Positions 1 through 6,920 of a stretch of 27,733 nucleotides of DNA are shown piece by piece. The notes under the pieces are model-generated. The model searched no databases. It was not told the DNA's origin and saw only the letters and a list, made by a program, of their open reading frames with translations. The position numbers and the translations under genes were made by a program. Numbering within the stretch: the stretch's first letter is position 1; each line of letters starts with the position of its first letter. Origin of the DNA: a virus; IMG/VR virus record IMGVR_UViG_3300040801_001886, positions 1 through 27,733 of that record; one strand, written 5' to 3'.

Positions 1-1725
1 GTCCAGACCGTCGAGATCTCGGGGAACGTCCAGCGACTCACGGCCGACGAGATCATGGGTCTGCCTGTCGATGACTGGTACAAAGAGATTATCGTCCAGG
101 GCTACTCGGAAAACTACAACCTCAACTCCGACGACGTCTCCCCGTCCGCGTGGCAGTGGGCGCTATCCTGCGAACTCGTCCGGAAGGGGATCGACGACGA
201 CACCCACTACGCGATCCTGATGGACCCCGACCTGGGCATCTCGAAAACGATCTACAAAAAGGGCTCCGGCGCGGACCGCTACGCTCGGAAACAGATCGCG
301 CGGGCGAAGGAAGAAGTCGACGAACCTCGGCTCGCGGAGATGAACGACGAGTTCGCGGCGGTCGAATACCTCGACGGACACTTCCGGATCATCCGAGAAG
401 TCCAGTATCCCGGCGAGGACCGGCCGACCCTCCAGGTGATGTCGAAACAGACGTTCCTCGACGCGGTCGCGAACCGTCCGGACTATCTGGAGCCGGTGGT
501 CGACAACGAAGGAAACACGAAGATGAAGAAGATGAAGGTCGGGAAATGGTGGATCGAGAACTCCGGCCGCCTGACCTACGAGACGATCCTGTTCCGCCCA
601 GGACAGGACCTCGGCGCCGACATCTACAACCCCTGGAAGGGGTTCGCGTGCGACGCGATACCGGGCGAGTGTTCGCTCTACCTCGACCATCTCCGGGACG
701 TGATCTGTTCGGGGAACGAGGAACACTTCGAATGGCTCCTCGACTGGATGGCGCGGGCGGTCCAGAAACCGTACAAACAGGCCGAGACGGCGGTCGTCCT
801 TCGCGGCGGACAGGGAAGCGGAAAGGGGACCGCGGTCTCCTACTTCGGCGGCCTGTTCGGTCATCACTACCTCCAGGTCACGGACCCGAAGCGCGTCACC
901 GGCAATTTCAACGGACACCTACGCGACTGCGTCGTCCTGTTCGCCGACGAGGCGTTCCACTCGAACGACCGGAAGGCGTCGGTCGGTGCCCTGAAGGGAC
1001 TCGTCACCGAAGAGACGATCGCCTATGAGGCGAAGGGTCGAGACGTCGTCCACGGGAAGAACTACATCCATCTGATAATGGCATCGAACGAGGACTGGGT
1101 CGTCCCTACGGACATCGACGACCGCCGGTTCTTCGTCCTGAACGTCTCCGAGTCGAAGGCCCAGGACCTCGGCTACTTCCGGAAGATCCACGAACAGATG
1201 CGGTCGGGCGGGCGCGAAGCTCTCCTCCATCTCCTGATGAGTCGAGACATCTCCTCGTTCAACCATCGACAACCTCCCCGGACCGAGGGTCTCGCGGACC
1301 AGAAGGAACAGTCCCTCGAACCCGATGTCGCATGGTGGAAGGATCGACTCGTCGAGGGTAAACTTCTCGCGGAGAAGGACTGGACCGATCGGATCTACAA
1401 GCGCGAACTCGCCTACGAGTTCAAGTCCGCGACAGGTCGAGACGGGTCGCGGAAGTCGATCGAGACCACACTGGGCCGACTCGTCAAGCGGTTCGCCCCC
1501 GGCGCGAAGGGGGAAGGGAAGGTCGTCGCGATCGCTCGCGAGGTCCGCGACTTCGACGGGGTTCCGAAGGACCAGAAGAACGCCCGATACTGGGATTTCC
1601 CTCCCCTCGAAGAGTGCCGCGCGAGATTCGACGAACTGACGAAAACGAGATGGGACTGGCCGGACGTCGCCGTCGACCCGACCGAAGATCCCGACACTCC
1701 AGACGACGGCGGAGGAAACTTCTGA
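1..1725 (+). CDS. Phage primase/helicase, DUF5906-type SF3 ATPase (5' partial)
   Basis: This is the C-terminal part of a phage replication primase-helicase. The frame is open to base 1 and the ATG at 55 has no Shine-Dalgarno (SD) sequence, so the true start, and probably a primase-polymerase domain, lies upstream. Numbered from that ATG, residues 249-259 form a Walker A loop (GGQGSGKGT, Lys257), 292-299 a Walker B strand (VVLFADEA), and N345 in the segment MASNEDW fits the SF3 sensor/motif C position. An arginine-rich DRRFFVL follows. The N-terminal part carries the 'ILMDPDLGIS...YARKQIARA' linker that I associate with these phage proteins. The family loads and unwinds DNA at phage origins, usually as a hexamer. 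The stop overlaps the next start (TGATG). Confidence is high for the ATPase and moderate for the missing primase domain. Confidence 0.85.
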   Translation, partial: VQTVEISGNVQRLTADEIMGLPVDDWYKEIIVQGYSENYNLNSDDVSPSAWQWALSCELVRKGIDDDTHYAILMDPDLGISKTIYKKGSGADRYARKQIARAKEEVDEPRLAEMNDEFAAVEYLDGHFRIIREVQYPGEDRPTLQVMSKQTFLDAVANRPDYLEPVVDNEGNTKMKKMKVGKWWIENSGRLTYETILFRPGQDLGADIYNPWKGFACDAIPGECSLYLDHLRDVICSGNEEHFEWLLDWMARAVQKPYKQAETAVVLRGGQGSGKGTAVSYFGGLFGHHYLQVTDPKRVTGNFNGHLRDCVVLFADEAFHSNDRKASVGALKGLVTEETIAYEAKGRDVVHGKNYIHLIMASNEDWVVPTDIDDRRFFVLNVSESKAQDLGYFRKIHEQMRSGGREALLHLLMSRDISSFNHRQPPRTEGLADQKEQSLEPDVAWWKDRLVEGKLLAEKDWTDRIYKRELAYEFKSATGRDGSRKSIETTLGRLVKRFAPGAKGEGKVVAIAREVRDFDGVPKDQKNARYWDFPPLEECRARFDELTKTRWDWPDVAVDPTEDPDTPDDGGGNF

Positions 1726-1886
1726 TGGACAAGCTACTCGGACTCCTGATCTCGGTCGCCCTCGTGGGCGGCGTCTATCTCTGGCTCGACCCCTCGTCCT
1801 ACTGGGAGAAGGCGTCGTTTCCGTTCATCGCCGCGTTCCTGGTCCTGGGCATCGCGCGTGGGATCGTCAACCTCCTGGAGGACTGA
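1725..1886 (+). CDS. Small two-helix membrane protein, 53 aa
   Basis: I do not recognise this gene. The 53-residue product has two hydrophobic segments (about residues 3-21 and 32-50) joined by a short polar stretch with WLDPSSYWEK, so it should be an integral membrane hairpin. The ATG at 1725 overlaps the preceding stop and its own stop overlaps the next start, both as TGATG, so it is probably translated by coupling. A longer in-frame start upstream would add an arginine-rich stretch copied from the previous gene's shadow frame and is rejected. A holin-like, antiholin or superinfection-exclusion role is possible, but nothing in the sequence decides this. Confidence 0.7.
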   Translation: MDKLLGLLISVALVGGVYLWLDPSSYWEKASFPFIAAFLVLGIARGIVNLLED

Positions 1887-2182
1887 TGGGCCGTGAAGTC
1901 GTCGACATCCCCGGGTACGGGGAAGTGAAGGCGGTCGTCACTACCGGGAGGGAACGGGACCTCCCGTCGCCGCAACCGGGACTCCTGGCCGTCCACCGCG
2001 TCCTCGGGGACGGGAAGGGCTACTCCGTGACCCACGTCCCCACGGGGAAACACGTCGCCTGGTCGAAGACCGAAACAGCGGCGAAGGGTCTCCAGCGGCG
2101 CCTCGAACAGTTAGACTGGGAGAAGGACCTCGACGAGGTCCGCCGCCAGGTCGAGGAGTTCCAGGCGGAGAACCTACCGTAG
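1886..2182 (+). CDS. Hypothetical protein, 98 aa
   Basis: The function is unrecognised. The soluble 98-residue product has a beta-rich first half that includes GYSVTHVPTGKHVAW, and a strongly charged helical tail (about residues 64-96, LQRRLEQLDWEKDLDEV) that may form a coiled coil. It starts at ATG 1886 through a TGATG overlap with the membrane peptide upstream and is the last gene before the terminator at 2221. It therefore closes the primase transcription unit. The 'read-out of a short beta domain, then helix' pattern is common among small phage proteins and does not specify a role. Confidence 0.7.
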   Translation: MGREVVDIPGYGEVKAVVTTGRERDLPSPQPGLLAVHRVLGDGKGYSVTHVPTGKHVAWSKTETAAKGLQRRLEQLDWEKDLDEVRRQVEEFQAENLP

Positions 2183-2193
2183 ACGGCGCGAGA

Positions 2194-2208
2194 TCCCCGG
2201 AACGGGGA
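2194..2208 (+). other. Short GC hairpin before terminator
   Basis: TCCCCG and CGGGGA pair around a GAA loop in the 3' UTR, 13 bases ahead of the terminator stem. It could act as an RNA stability element or an accessory to termination. This is a weak call because short GC hairpins are frequent in this GC-rich DNA. Confidence 0.35.
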
Positions 2209-2220
2209 ACTCGCTACCTG

Positions 2221-2250
2221 GGCCGGAGGTTGGTTACCTCCGGCCTTTTC
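2221..2250 (+). terminator. Rho-independent terminator of the primase unit
   Basis: A perfect 9-bp GC stem (GGCCGGAGG with CCTCCGGCC) encloses a 7-base loop TTGGTTA and is followed directly by TTTTCTTC. It lies 38 bases after the last stop codon and just before the first copy of the regulatory module, so it separates two transcription units. Confidence 0.88.
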
Positions 2251-2253
2251 TTC

Positions 2254-2317
2254 ACTTACGCCGAATCTATAGTCCTGACGTGGCCGAAGGCGGCGCTATG
2301 GTGTAGTCTATAGTGTC
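2254..2317 (+). promoter_or_regulatory. Regulatory module, copy 1 (probable promoter/operator)
   Basis: This is one of three near-copies in the window (others at 2678 and 26556). It starts with ACTTACGCCGAATC, has a GTGGCC in the middle, and ends with CTATGG, TGTAGT, then CTATAGTGTC (2296-2317). The two CTATRG hexamers are 12 bases apart. TATAGT at 2309-2314 resembles a bacterial -10 box, but no good -35 sits at the expected spacing, so a phage-specific activator, an atypical sigma factor or an operator may be involved. The second hexamer lies 44 bases before the ATG of the next gene. An extra CTATAG occurs at 2267. Confidence 0.65.
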
Positions 2318-2351
2318 GCCAATAGGGGCGGCGCGAGCGAAAGGGCCCACC

Positions 2352-2660
2352 ATGAACAACCAGATCACCGACCTCCGCGAAGTGTTTGTCCCGGGCGAGG
2401 GCGCGACCTACCAGATCGGGACCGACCAGTATCCCCAGACCGTTCTCAAAGTCACGGCGAAGACCGTCACCGTCCGCGAGGACCGCGCGGTCGTCGAGTC
2501 CGGCTCCGACTTCACGGGCGACGCCGTCTACTCGTTCTCGCCGAACCCGGCGGGCCGCGTCGAGACGTTCCGCCTCGGGAATGACGGCGCCGTTCGCGGG
2601 AAGGGCCGCGTCGGCCGCCTGTCTCCGGGCCGCGCGGCGTACCGCGACCCGTCGTTCTAA
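2352..2660 (+). CDS. Conserved phage small protein, 102 aa
   Basis: The 102-residue soluble basic protein has the pattern I associate with a widespread unnamed phage family: ATYQIGTDQYPQTVLKV near the N terminus, a central VYSFSPNPAGRVETFRL, a G-x-G-rich turn, and a terminal AYRDPSF. It is most likely a small beta-rich domain of unknown role. ATG 2352 is chosen over an in-frame start at 2313 because it follows AAAGGG with good spacing and the leader ACCATGA is shared with the other module-driven genes. It sits alone between regulatory modules 1 and 2, as a one-gene transcription unit, which suggests early expression. Confidence 0.8.
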   Translation: MNNQITDLREVFVPGEGATYQIGTDQYPQTVLKVTAKTVTVREDRAVVESGSDFTGDAVYSFSPNPAGRVETFRLGNDGAVRGKGRVGRLSPGRAAYRDPSF

Positions 2661-2673
2661 GTCGAGGGAACGG

Positions 2674-2708
2674 GGCCACTTATCGCGAATCACTCGTGAT
2701 AGGTGGCC
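2674..2708 (+). other. Long 15-bp hairpin overlapping module 2
   Basis: The arms 2674-2688 and 2694-2708 pair over 15 positions, with two G-U wobbles if read as RNA, around the loop ATCAC. The 5' arm contains the conserved ACTTATCGCGA block of the regulatory module. No T-run follows, so it is not a classical terminator. It could end transcription of the 2352 gene inefficiently or be a DNA site for a dimeric regulator. Confidence 0.55.
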
Positions 2709-2740
2709 GGATCGAGATCTATAGGGTAGTCTATAGTGTC
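2678..2740 (+). promoter_or_regulatory. Regulatory module, copy 2 (probable promoter/operator)
   Basis: This copy contains ACTTATCGCGAATC (2678-2691), GGTGGCCGGATCGAG, then CTATAG at 2719-2724, GGTAGT, and CTATAGTGTC at 2731-2740. The spacing between the first block and the hexamers differs by one base from copies 1 and 3. It lies 48 bases before the ATG at 2779 and heads the unit that runs to the terminator at 6948. TATAGT at 2732-2737 is a plausible -10 box. Confidence 0.65.
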
Positions 2741-2778
2741 CGTCGCGCGTCGCGGCGGCAAACGAAAGGTGACCGACC

Positions 2779-2940
2779 ATGAAGAACCTCGTCCGAATCG
2801 CGCTCGTCGTCGGAGTCTTCTCGGCCCTCGTCTGGGGCGCCTGTCAACTCGGGAACGCCGTCAACTCGATCGCGGACGCGAAAGAAAAGGGGAACGTGGT
2901 CGGGACGATCGGATGCCTGACGATGGCGGAGGCGGAGTAA
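2779..2940 (+). CDS. Small membrane or lipoprotein-like peptide, 53 aa
   Basis: The product is 53 residues: a basic start (MKNLVR), a hydrophobic stretch to about residue 21, then a polar C-terminal part with a second cysteine. Cys22 follows VWGA, which fits a loose lipobox, so it could be either a lipoprotein or a single-pass membrane peptide. AAAGGTG lies upstream of the ATG, with the ACCATGA leader typical of module-driven genes. Its size, lipobox-like cysteine and signal resemble the entericidin/small o-spanin type, but no partner is evident. It is the first gene of the unit under module 2, and TAATG couples it to the next gene. Confidence 0.7.
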   Translation: MKNLVRIALVVGVFSALVWGACQLGNAVNSIADAKEKGNVVGTIGCLTMAEAE

Positions 2941-3068
2941 TGAACGACGAGAAATTCTTCACGGCGTCGCGGGTGATCCTGATCGTGATGGTCGCCGGAC
3001 TGATCTGGTTCGGATGGACCATTCTCTCCGCGGTCGTCGACCTGGTCGAGACGGGAGTGTCGGGATGA
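2940..3068 (+). CDS. Single-pass membrane peptide, 42 aa
   Basis: The 42-residue product has one clear transmembrane segment (about residues 12-33, with VILIVMVAGLIWFGW) flanked by a charged N terminus MNDEKFF and an acidic tail. I chose the ATG at 2940 because it overlaps the previous TAA as TAATG. An upstream in-frame start would give an arginine-rich artefact. Its stop overlaps the ATG at 3065. With its neighbour it forms a pair of tiny membrane genes at the head of the early unit. The function is unknown. Confidence 0.7.
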   Translation: MNDEKFFTASRVILIVMVAGLIWFGWTILSAVVDLVETGVSG

Positions 3069-3643
3069 GGGAATGGGACCTGGACGAGACGTTCTACGAG
3101 GTCGGCGGCGGGCTAGTGTTGAGCCCCGCGGCAGTCGCCCACGCGATCCTCTACGACGGCGGCGCGGAGGCGAAACGTCGCGGATACCGATGCCGGATCG
3201 TCGAGGACGACAGTCACTACTGTCGAACGATCCACATCGACCAGACACCGATCGACGAGGACGGACGGGTCGACTCAGGCCGGTTGATGTTCAACTTCTC
3301 GATGTGTTTCCTGGCATCGGAGACCTGGGCGCGGTATGCCGCGGCGCGGGCGTTCCACGAACTCGCGAAATCGGGGACTCCGATGGATTGGAAGGTCGAT
3401 GGCCGGTCCTGGTTCGAGAGCACAATGGACAAGTTCATGATGGGGGAGAGATCCCGCGCGACCGCCTTGGGCTACAACCATCACCTGGGAGGGTTCGACG
3501 GGGACGATCTCGGAGACGAGAACGACGCGCTCGACGACGACGAGACGAAGGAGATCGAGCCTGTTTGTGAGTGCGAGAAACCCTGGAACTTCGGCCACGC
3601 GGCCGAGTGTCCCTGGAAGAAGTGGAAGGATGCGAAGAAATGA
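3065..3643 (+). CDS. Hypothetical protein with Cys/His tail, 192 aa
   Basis: No function is recognised. The 192-residue soluble protein has a mixed alpha/beta N-terminal two-thirds, with motifs such as YRCRIVEDDSHYCRTIHIDQ and FNFSMCFLASETWARYAA. A highly acidic linker (about residues 146-166, DDLGDENDALDDDETK) leads to a short cysteine cluster, CECEKPWNFGHAAECPW. The cluster could bind zinc (C-x-C...H...C) but is too short to assign to a known ribbon. ATG 3065 overlaps the previous stop (ATGA), and its stop overlaps the lipoprotein start in the same way, so it belongs to the module-2 operon. Confidence 0.75.
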   Translation: MREWDLDETFYEVGGGLVLSPAAVAHAILYDGGAEAKRRGYRCRIVEDDSHYCRTIHIDQTPIDEDGRVDSGRLMFNFSMCFLASETWARYAAARAFHELAKSGTPMDWKVDGRSWFESTMDKFMMGERSRATALGYNHHLGGFDGDDLGDENDALDDDETKEIEPVCECEKPWNFGHAAECPWKKWKDAKK

Positions 3644-3978
3644 TTCGTTTCGTATTACTGGCGGGAGTCCTGTTCCTGGGCTCCGGATGCGTGAACTGGG
3701 CCGACAGGCGGGCGGAAGTGTTCGCCCACGAGGGGACGAGCCCAGTCAATCAACGCCTGATCGAGGAAGGTCGACTCTACGAGGGGATGACGTTCCTAGA
3801 GGCGTGCGTCGCGGTGAAGTCCTACGGAAGTCCGGTCGGGTTCAACGGTAACCCGGGGATCGACCGCGGGAACCTGATGATCGCCGGCGTCGTGACTCGG
3901 GTCGTCGAGATCCCGAACTTGCGACTCACGATGTACTTTCAGAACGGGAGACTCGTTTCGTACGTTCAGATTCGATAG
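3640..3978 (+). CDS. Lipoprotein, possibly BamE/SmpA-like fold, 112 aa
   Basis: The N terminus MIRFVLLAGVLFLGSGC is a signal peptide II with Cys17 as the likely lipidated residue. The mature part of about 95 residues has 'GRLYEGMTFLEACVAVKSYGSP' spacing followed by strands ending in YFQNGRLVSYVQI. This loosely follows the SmpA/BamE layout: a 'G-M-T' turn, a helix, then strands ending in 'xFxxGxLVxY'. Such a protein would be exported and anchored in a membrane. Encoded by a phage, it could alter the envelope, for example in superinfection exclusion, but that is inference. It starts by an ATGA overlap with the preceding gene. Lipoprotein confidence is high; fold confidence is low. Confidence 0.75.
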   Translation: MIRFVLLAGVLFLGSGCVNWADRRAEVFAHEGTSPVNQRLIEEGRLYEGMTFLEACVAVKSYGSPVGFNGNPGIDRGNLMIAGVVTRVVEIPNLRLTMYFQNGRLVSYVQIR

Positions 3979-4008
3979 ACGGTAGACGTCCAAGGGAAGG
4001 ACTGTACA

Positions 4009-4362
4009 ATGGCGAACACGACCTACATCGTCAAGCTCTACAACGGGAGAAAAGGCATCGTTCACGTCGGGGAGAATGGGTCCCTCGCGGTTCCGATGTC
4101 GAAGTGGAATCACCTTCGCGCGATCTGTGCGATGGCGCCGACCGAGAACGCGATCGACTTTTTCATCAAGCTCAACATCGAGGACCTGGACGATCCGCGG
4201 GACGACCGCGATCTCCGCGTCTCGCAGATCCGTAGCCTGATCTTCGATGACGAGGAAGTCCTGGAGATCGTCGAACTCGAAGAACGACCGAAGACACTAA
4301 CAATCCTGGAGGATGAGGACTTCTCGGATGAGGACATCCGGGAGACGATCCTCCGAACCTGA
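4009..4362 (+). CDS. Hypothetical acidic protein, 117 aa
   Basis: No function is recognised. It is 117 residues: an N-terminal basic beta-like section (TTYIVKLYNGRKGIVHVG) followed by a very acidic second half (IEDLDDPRDDRD, FDDEEVLEIVELEE, EDEDFSDEDI). AAGGA precedes the ATG at 4009 with correct spacing after a 30-base gap. The acidic character would suit a DNA-mimic or a protein-inhibitor, but many host-range and early phage proteins look like this. It lies mid-operon under module 2. Confidence 0.72.
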   Translation: MANTTYIVKLYNGRKGIVHVGENGSLAVPMSKWNHLRAICAMAPTENAIDFFIKLNIEDLDDPRDDRDLRVSQIRSLIFDDEEVLEIVELEERPKTLTILEDEDFSDEDIRETILRT

Positions 4363-4373
4363 AAGGGCCAACC

Positions 4374-4769
4374 GTGGACAACACGACGCCACTCATCGGA
4401 CTCCCCTACGGGGAAGAATCGCAACGCGCGATGGTCTACATCGACCCGACCGACGTCTCGGTCGTCCTGGAGCAGTTCCAGGAAGGCCGGAAGAACGACG
4501 ACGACGGGAACGAGATCAAGGTCACCCGGACCCGGACCGTCATCTTCCTGAAGTCGCAACCGGAGAAGTCGGTCCACACGGCCGCAACGATCACGGACGT
4601 CCTCCGCGCCCTGGGCCGCGAGGTCACTTCCCCGGAGGTTTCGGAGTACCAGGACACGGAGGAAGTGTTCCGGACGGCCGAGGAGATCCGGGCGGAGCAG
4701 GACGCCGCGCGGGCTCGACTAGAAGCCCAGGCGATGGCCGCCCAGGAGACCGAGGACGATGAATCGTAA
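4374..4769 (+). CDS. Hypothetical protein, 131 aa, GTG start
   Basis: No function is recognised. GTG 4374 is the start: GAAAGGG lies 7 bases upstream and no ATG is in the right place. The product begins with a beta-rich section (MVYIDPTDVSVVLEQF, TRTVIFLKSQPEKSVH) and ends in a long charged helix (about residues 95-131, rich in Glu, Ala and Arg). The hydrophobic pattern in the first half suggests a small sensor- or OB-like sheet, but no motif identifies it. Its last 11 bases overlap the next start. Confidence 0.72.
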   Translation: MDNTTPLIGLPYGEESQRAMVYIDPTDVSVVLEQFQEGRKNDDDGNEIKVTRTRTVIFLKSQPEKSVHTAATITDVLRALGREVTSPEVSEYQDTEEVFRTAEEIRAEQDAARARLEAQAMAAQETEDDES

Positions 4770-5037
4770 GGAAGTCGCCGCGAAGGTCGAAGAGCAGGAC
4801 CAGAAGATCCGGGAACTCCGGATGGAGGTCGCGGCACTGAAGGCCCTCCATCACCCGTCCCTCGCTGGGGACTCAACGATGGAAGTGGTCATCGACGACG
4901 CGGGAACAGTCGAGAAGGTCTCGACCATCGACCCGTGGCGACAGATGCTTCTTCGCGAGTTCCGTATCCTCCGCGGCGCTCTCGAAGTCCAGGACGAACT
5001 GATTCGTCGACTCATCAAGGAAGTGAAAGGGGACTGA
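4759..5037 (+). CDS. Coiled-coil protein, 92 aa
   Basis: The 92-residue product is mainly helical. Residues 3-30 (EVAAKVEEQDQKIRELRMEV) form a heptad-like coiled coil, a short acidic/glycine break follows (VVIDDAGTVEKV), and the C terminus is another amphipathic helix (LRGALEVQDELIRRLIKEV). No catalytic motif is present. Translation is probably coupled to the preceding gene by the 11-base overlap. It would be a dimerising adaptor or regulator; the partner is unknown. Confidence 0.7.
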   Translation: MNRKEVAAKVEEQDQKIRELRMEVAALKALHHPSLAGDSTMEVVIDDAGTVEKVSTIDPWRQMLLREFRILRGALEVQDELIRRLIKEVKGD

Positions 5038-5330
5038 TGCCCAGTCCAGCGGAGACCTACTACGCGCACCTGATCGGGGTCCAACAACTCCTGTTGATGG
5101 ACCCCGTTCCGAAACCCGTCGTGAAGATCATGTTCGAGACCGCGATCATCCCGAACGTCGAGGACGGCGTCTCGGGGCTGAACCCGGCCGCGTCGGCCGT
5201 CGCGATCGAGAACATCTTCCGGAAGACGGTCCACCACTCGTTCGAACTGTTCGAGAACGGTCATCTCGTATCGTGCGAGATGCTGATCCGGGCGGCTCGG
5301 TCCATGATGGAAGAAATCGGCGGACTGTGA
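5037..5330 (+). CDS. Hypothetical helical protein, 97 aa
   Basis: The start is ATG 5037, which overlaps the previous TGA (TGATG); the longer in-frame upstream extension is rejected because it only reads a shadow frame. The 97-residue product is predominantly helical with moderately hydrophobic faces (YYAHLIGVQQLLLMDP, AASAVAIENIFRK, SFELFENGHLVSCEMLIRAA). No signal or transmembrane segment is convincing. No function is recognised. Confidence 0.7.
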   Translation: MPSPAETYYAHLIGVQQLLLMDPVPKPVVKIMFETAIIPNVEDGVSGLNPAASAVAIENIFRKTVHHSFELFENGHLVSCEMLIRAARSMMEEIGGL

Positions 5331-5479
5331 TCTCGATCGAGGGCCTGTTCGATGTTCTCCAGTCGATCCAGGAACGTCTCGCGGTAGCGCGGGCGGTCCA
5401 GGACAAGGAACTCGTCCAGGTCCTCGAAGAGTTCGAACAGAAAATCCGGCGTATGCTGGGAAAGAGACTACTGCAATGA
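5327..5479 (+). CDS. Short helical peptide, 50 aa, GTG start
   Basis: The proposed start is GTG 5327, which overlaps the previous stop (GTGA), the junction used throughout this operon. The 50-residue product is almost all amphipathic helix (FDVLQSIQERLAVARAVQDK, VLEEFEQKIRRMLGKR), consistent with a small coiled-coil dimer. An in-frame ATG at 5273 is possible, but it would extend into the previous gene with a low-complexity sequence. No function is recognised. Confidence 0.6.
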   Translation: MISIEGLFDVLQSIQERLAVARAVQDKELVQVLEEFEQKIRRMLGKRLLQ

Positions 5480-5745
5480 CAGACACGACGACAAAGACCA
5501 TCTTCGACGGACGCGCGATGGACGAAGCGGACCGTCCCATCGGCGGCGACAACTATCTGACGGTCATCGACCGCGGATCGACGCGCTCCTGTCTTCCGAT
5601 CGTCGACATCACCTTCGAAGGCGAAATGATGTCGATGTCGGACCACGAACTCCCCGACACGATCCGAATCATCGGGAACTGGGAGATGAAAGAGTTCGCG
5701 GCCCAGATGGTGAAGTTCTTCGAAGAGAACGGCCTGATGCCGTGA
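5476..5745 (+). CDS. Hypothetical protein, 89 aa
   Basis: ATG 5476 overlaps the previous stop as ATGA. The 89-residue acidic product looks like an antiparallel beta domain (NYLTVIDRGSTRSCLPIVDI, TFEGEMMSMSDHEL) with a C-terminal helix (WEMKEFAAQMVKFFEENGLM). Its stop overlaps the GTG of thyX. Its position immediately before thyX does not by itself imply a nucleotide role. No recognised family. Confidence 0.7.
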   Translation: MTDTTTKTIFDGRAMDEADRPIGGDNYLTVIDRGSTRSCLPIVDITFEGEMMSMSDHELPDTIRIIGNWEMKEFAAQMVKFFEENGLMP

Positions 5746-6674
5746 CGATTGCCGCGACACTGATCGAGAACGGACCGGACGACGGGGACCTGATCGTCGT
5801 CAACGCCGCCCGCGTCTCGTTCGACAAGATGAAGACGGTCGAGACGTTCGATATGGCGCGGGACGGTCGCCTGATCGAATACCTTGCTCGACATCGGCAC
5901 TGGACGCCGTTCGGCCATCACCGTCTCGCCTTCCGGATGGACTTGGATTTCGGCCCCTCCTACGAAGCGGCGCTCGCGATGACGACCTGGGCGGCCCAGT
6001 CACCGGGCGTCGAACTCCGCGAGGTCGACGACTACTCCGGGAAGATGGTCATCGAGGACTCGATCTGGGGATGGATGACGAATCCGCCTCCGGGGATGGA
6101 CTTCGAGGTCCTGGAGGAGTGTCGCCGTTCGGCGCCGCTCGCCTATGGGGCGATCCTGAACGAACCGGGATGTCCGTGGGAGGACCGGTCGGCGGACAAC
6201 AAGGCGCCGATGCTATCGGTCGTCGAGCGGGTTCCGGTCACGTCTACGACTTTGCTCCTGGAGTGTCCGGTCTTCGTCGCGCGTCAACTGATGCGGTCGA
6301 ACGTGGGCATCGTCTACAACGAAGTCTCGCGCCGTTACGTCGACGACGCGCCGATGTTCTGGCGGCCGGAAGTCTGGCGCAGTCGACCCGATGGCTCGAT
6401 CAAACAGGGATCGGGCGAGGGGGTCGTCCAGGGCGCCGAAGGATGGGCCTACGTCGTCGAGGCGTACGCGAACCACGCCTACAAGCGGATGATCGACCTG
6501 GGCGTCGCGCCGGAGATGGCTCGGACTGTTCTTCCCCAGTCCATGATGACGAAGATCTGGATGACCGCAACGGCGCCCGCACTGGAGCGGGTCCTCGGTC
6601 TCCGTGAAGACTCCCACGCCCAGAAGGAGATCCAGGATCTCGCGAGGGCGATGCGAAAGGCGGTAACGAAGTGA
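5742..6674 (+). CDS. thyX: Flavin-dependent thymidylate synthase ThyX, enlarged
   Basis: ThyX makes dTMP from dUMP using FAD, NADPH and methylenetetrahydrofolate. Recognisable blocks are: NAARVSF (21-27), YLARHRHWTPFGHHRLAFRM (47-66), FVARQLMRSN (178-187), VYNEVSRRYV (191-200), SIKQGSGEG (219-227) and the C-terminal helix region GVAPEMARTVLPQSM (254-268) followed by LRED and AQKEI. The signature RHRxxSxNxxSxRY is degenerate here (RSN...NEVSRRY, residues 185-199) and lacks the usual His. About 105 residues (67-173) separate FRM from CPVFVARQ, where typical enzymes join them directly. This explains the length of 310 residues against roughly 220-250. The start is GTG 5742, overlapping the previous stop (GTGA). 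The family is confident; activity is less certain. Confidence 0.88.
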   Translation: MTIAATLIENGPDDGDLIVVNAARVSFDKMKTVETFDMARDGRLIEYLARHRHWTPFGHHRLAFRMDLDFGPSYEAALAMTTWAAQSPGVELREVDDYSGKMVIEDSIWGWMTNPPPGMDFEVLEECRRSAPLAYGAILNEPGCPWEDRSADNKAPMLSVVERVPVTSTTLLLECPVFVARQLMRSNVGIVYNEVSRRYVDDAPMFWRPEVWRSRPDGSIKQGSGEGVVQGAEGWAYVVEAYANHAYKRMIDLGVAPEMARTVLPQSMMTKIWMTATAPALERVLGLREDSHAQKEIQDLARAMRKAVTK

Positions 6675-6913
6675 CCGTTCGAGCGCGGATCGAGGACGGC
6701 GAACTCGTGATCGAGACCGACGACGTTCGGCCGGAGGTCATCGATCTCCTGACGATCGCGGAACCTCGCGAGGACGGGATCGTCGAGATCTCCCTCCCCA
6801 ACGACCAGGCGGTCGTCCGGGATCTCATCAATAGTTTGGTGCCGGTCCTGACCCGGCTCCAGTTCATCGATCGAGTGGGGATCGGCGAGGCCGTCGGACC
6901 GGAGGGACTGTAG
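6671..6913 (+). CDS. Hypothetical acidic protein, 80 aa, GTG start
   Basis: The start is GTG 6671, overlapping the thyX stop (GTGA). The 80-residue acidic product alternates short strands (VRARIEDGELVIETDD, DGIVEISLP) with a helix (NDQAVVRDLINSLVPVLTRL). It is the last gene before the terminator at 6948, so it closes the module-2 operon. No family is recognised. Confidence 0.68.
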   Translation: MTVRARIEDGELVIETDDVRPEVIDLLTIAEPREDGIVEISLPNDQAVVRDLINSLVPVLTRLQFIDRVGIGEAVGPEGL

Positions 6914-6920
6914 TTCCGAG

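Noticed and set aside
2308-2317. T7-type phage promoter (ends in CTATAG)
   Set aside because: Only the last six bases resemble the T7 promoter; the specificity part is absent and no single-subunit RNA polymerase gene is visible here.
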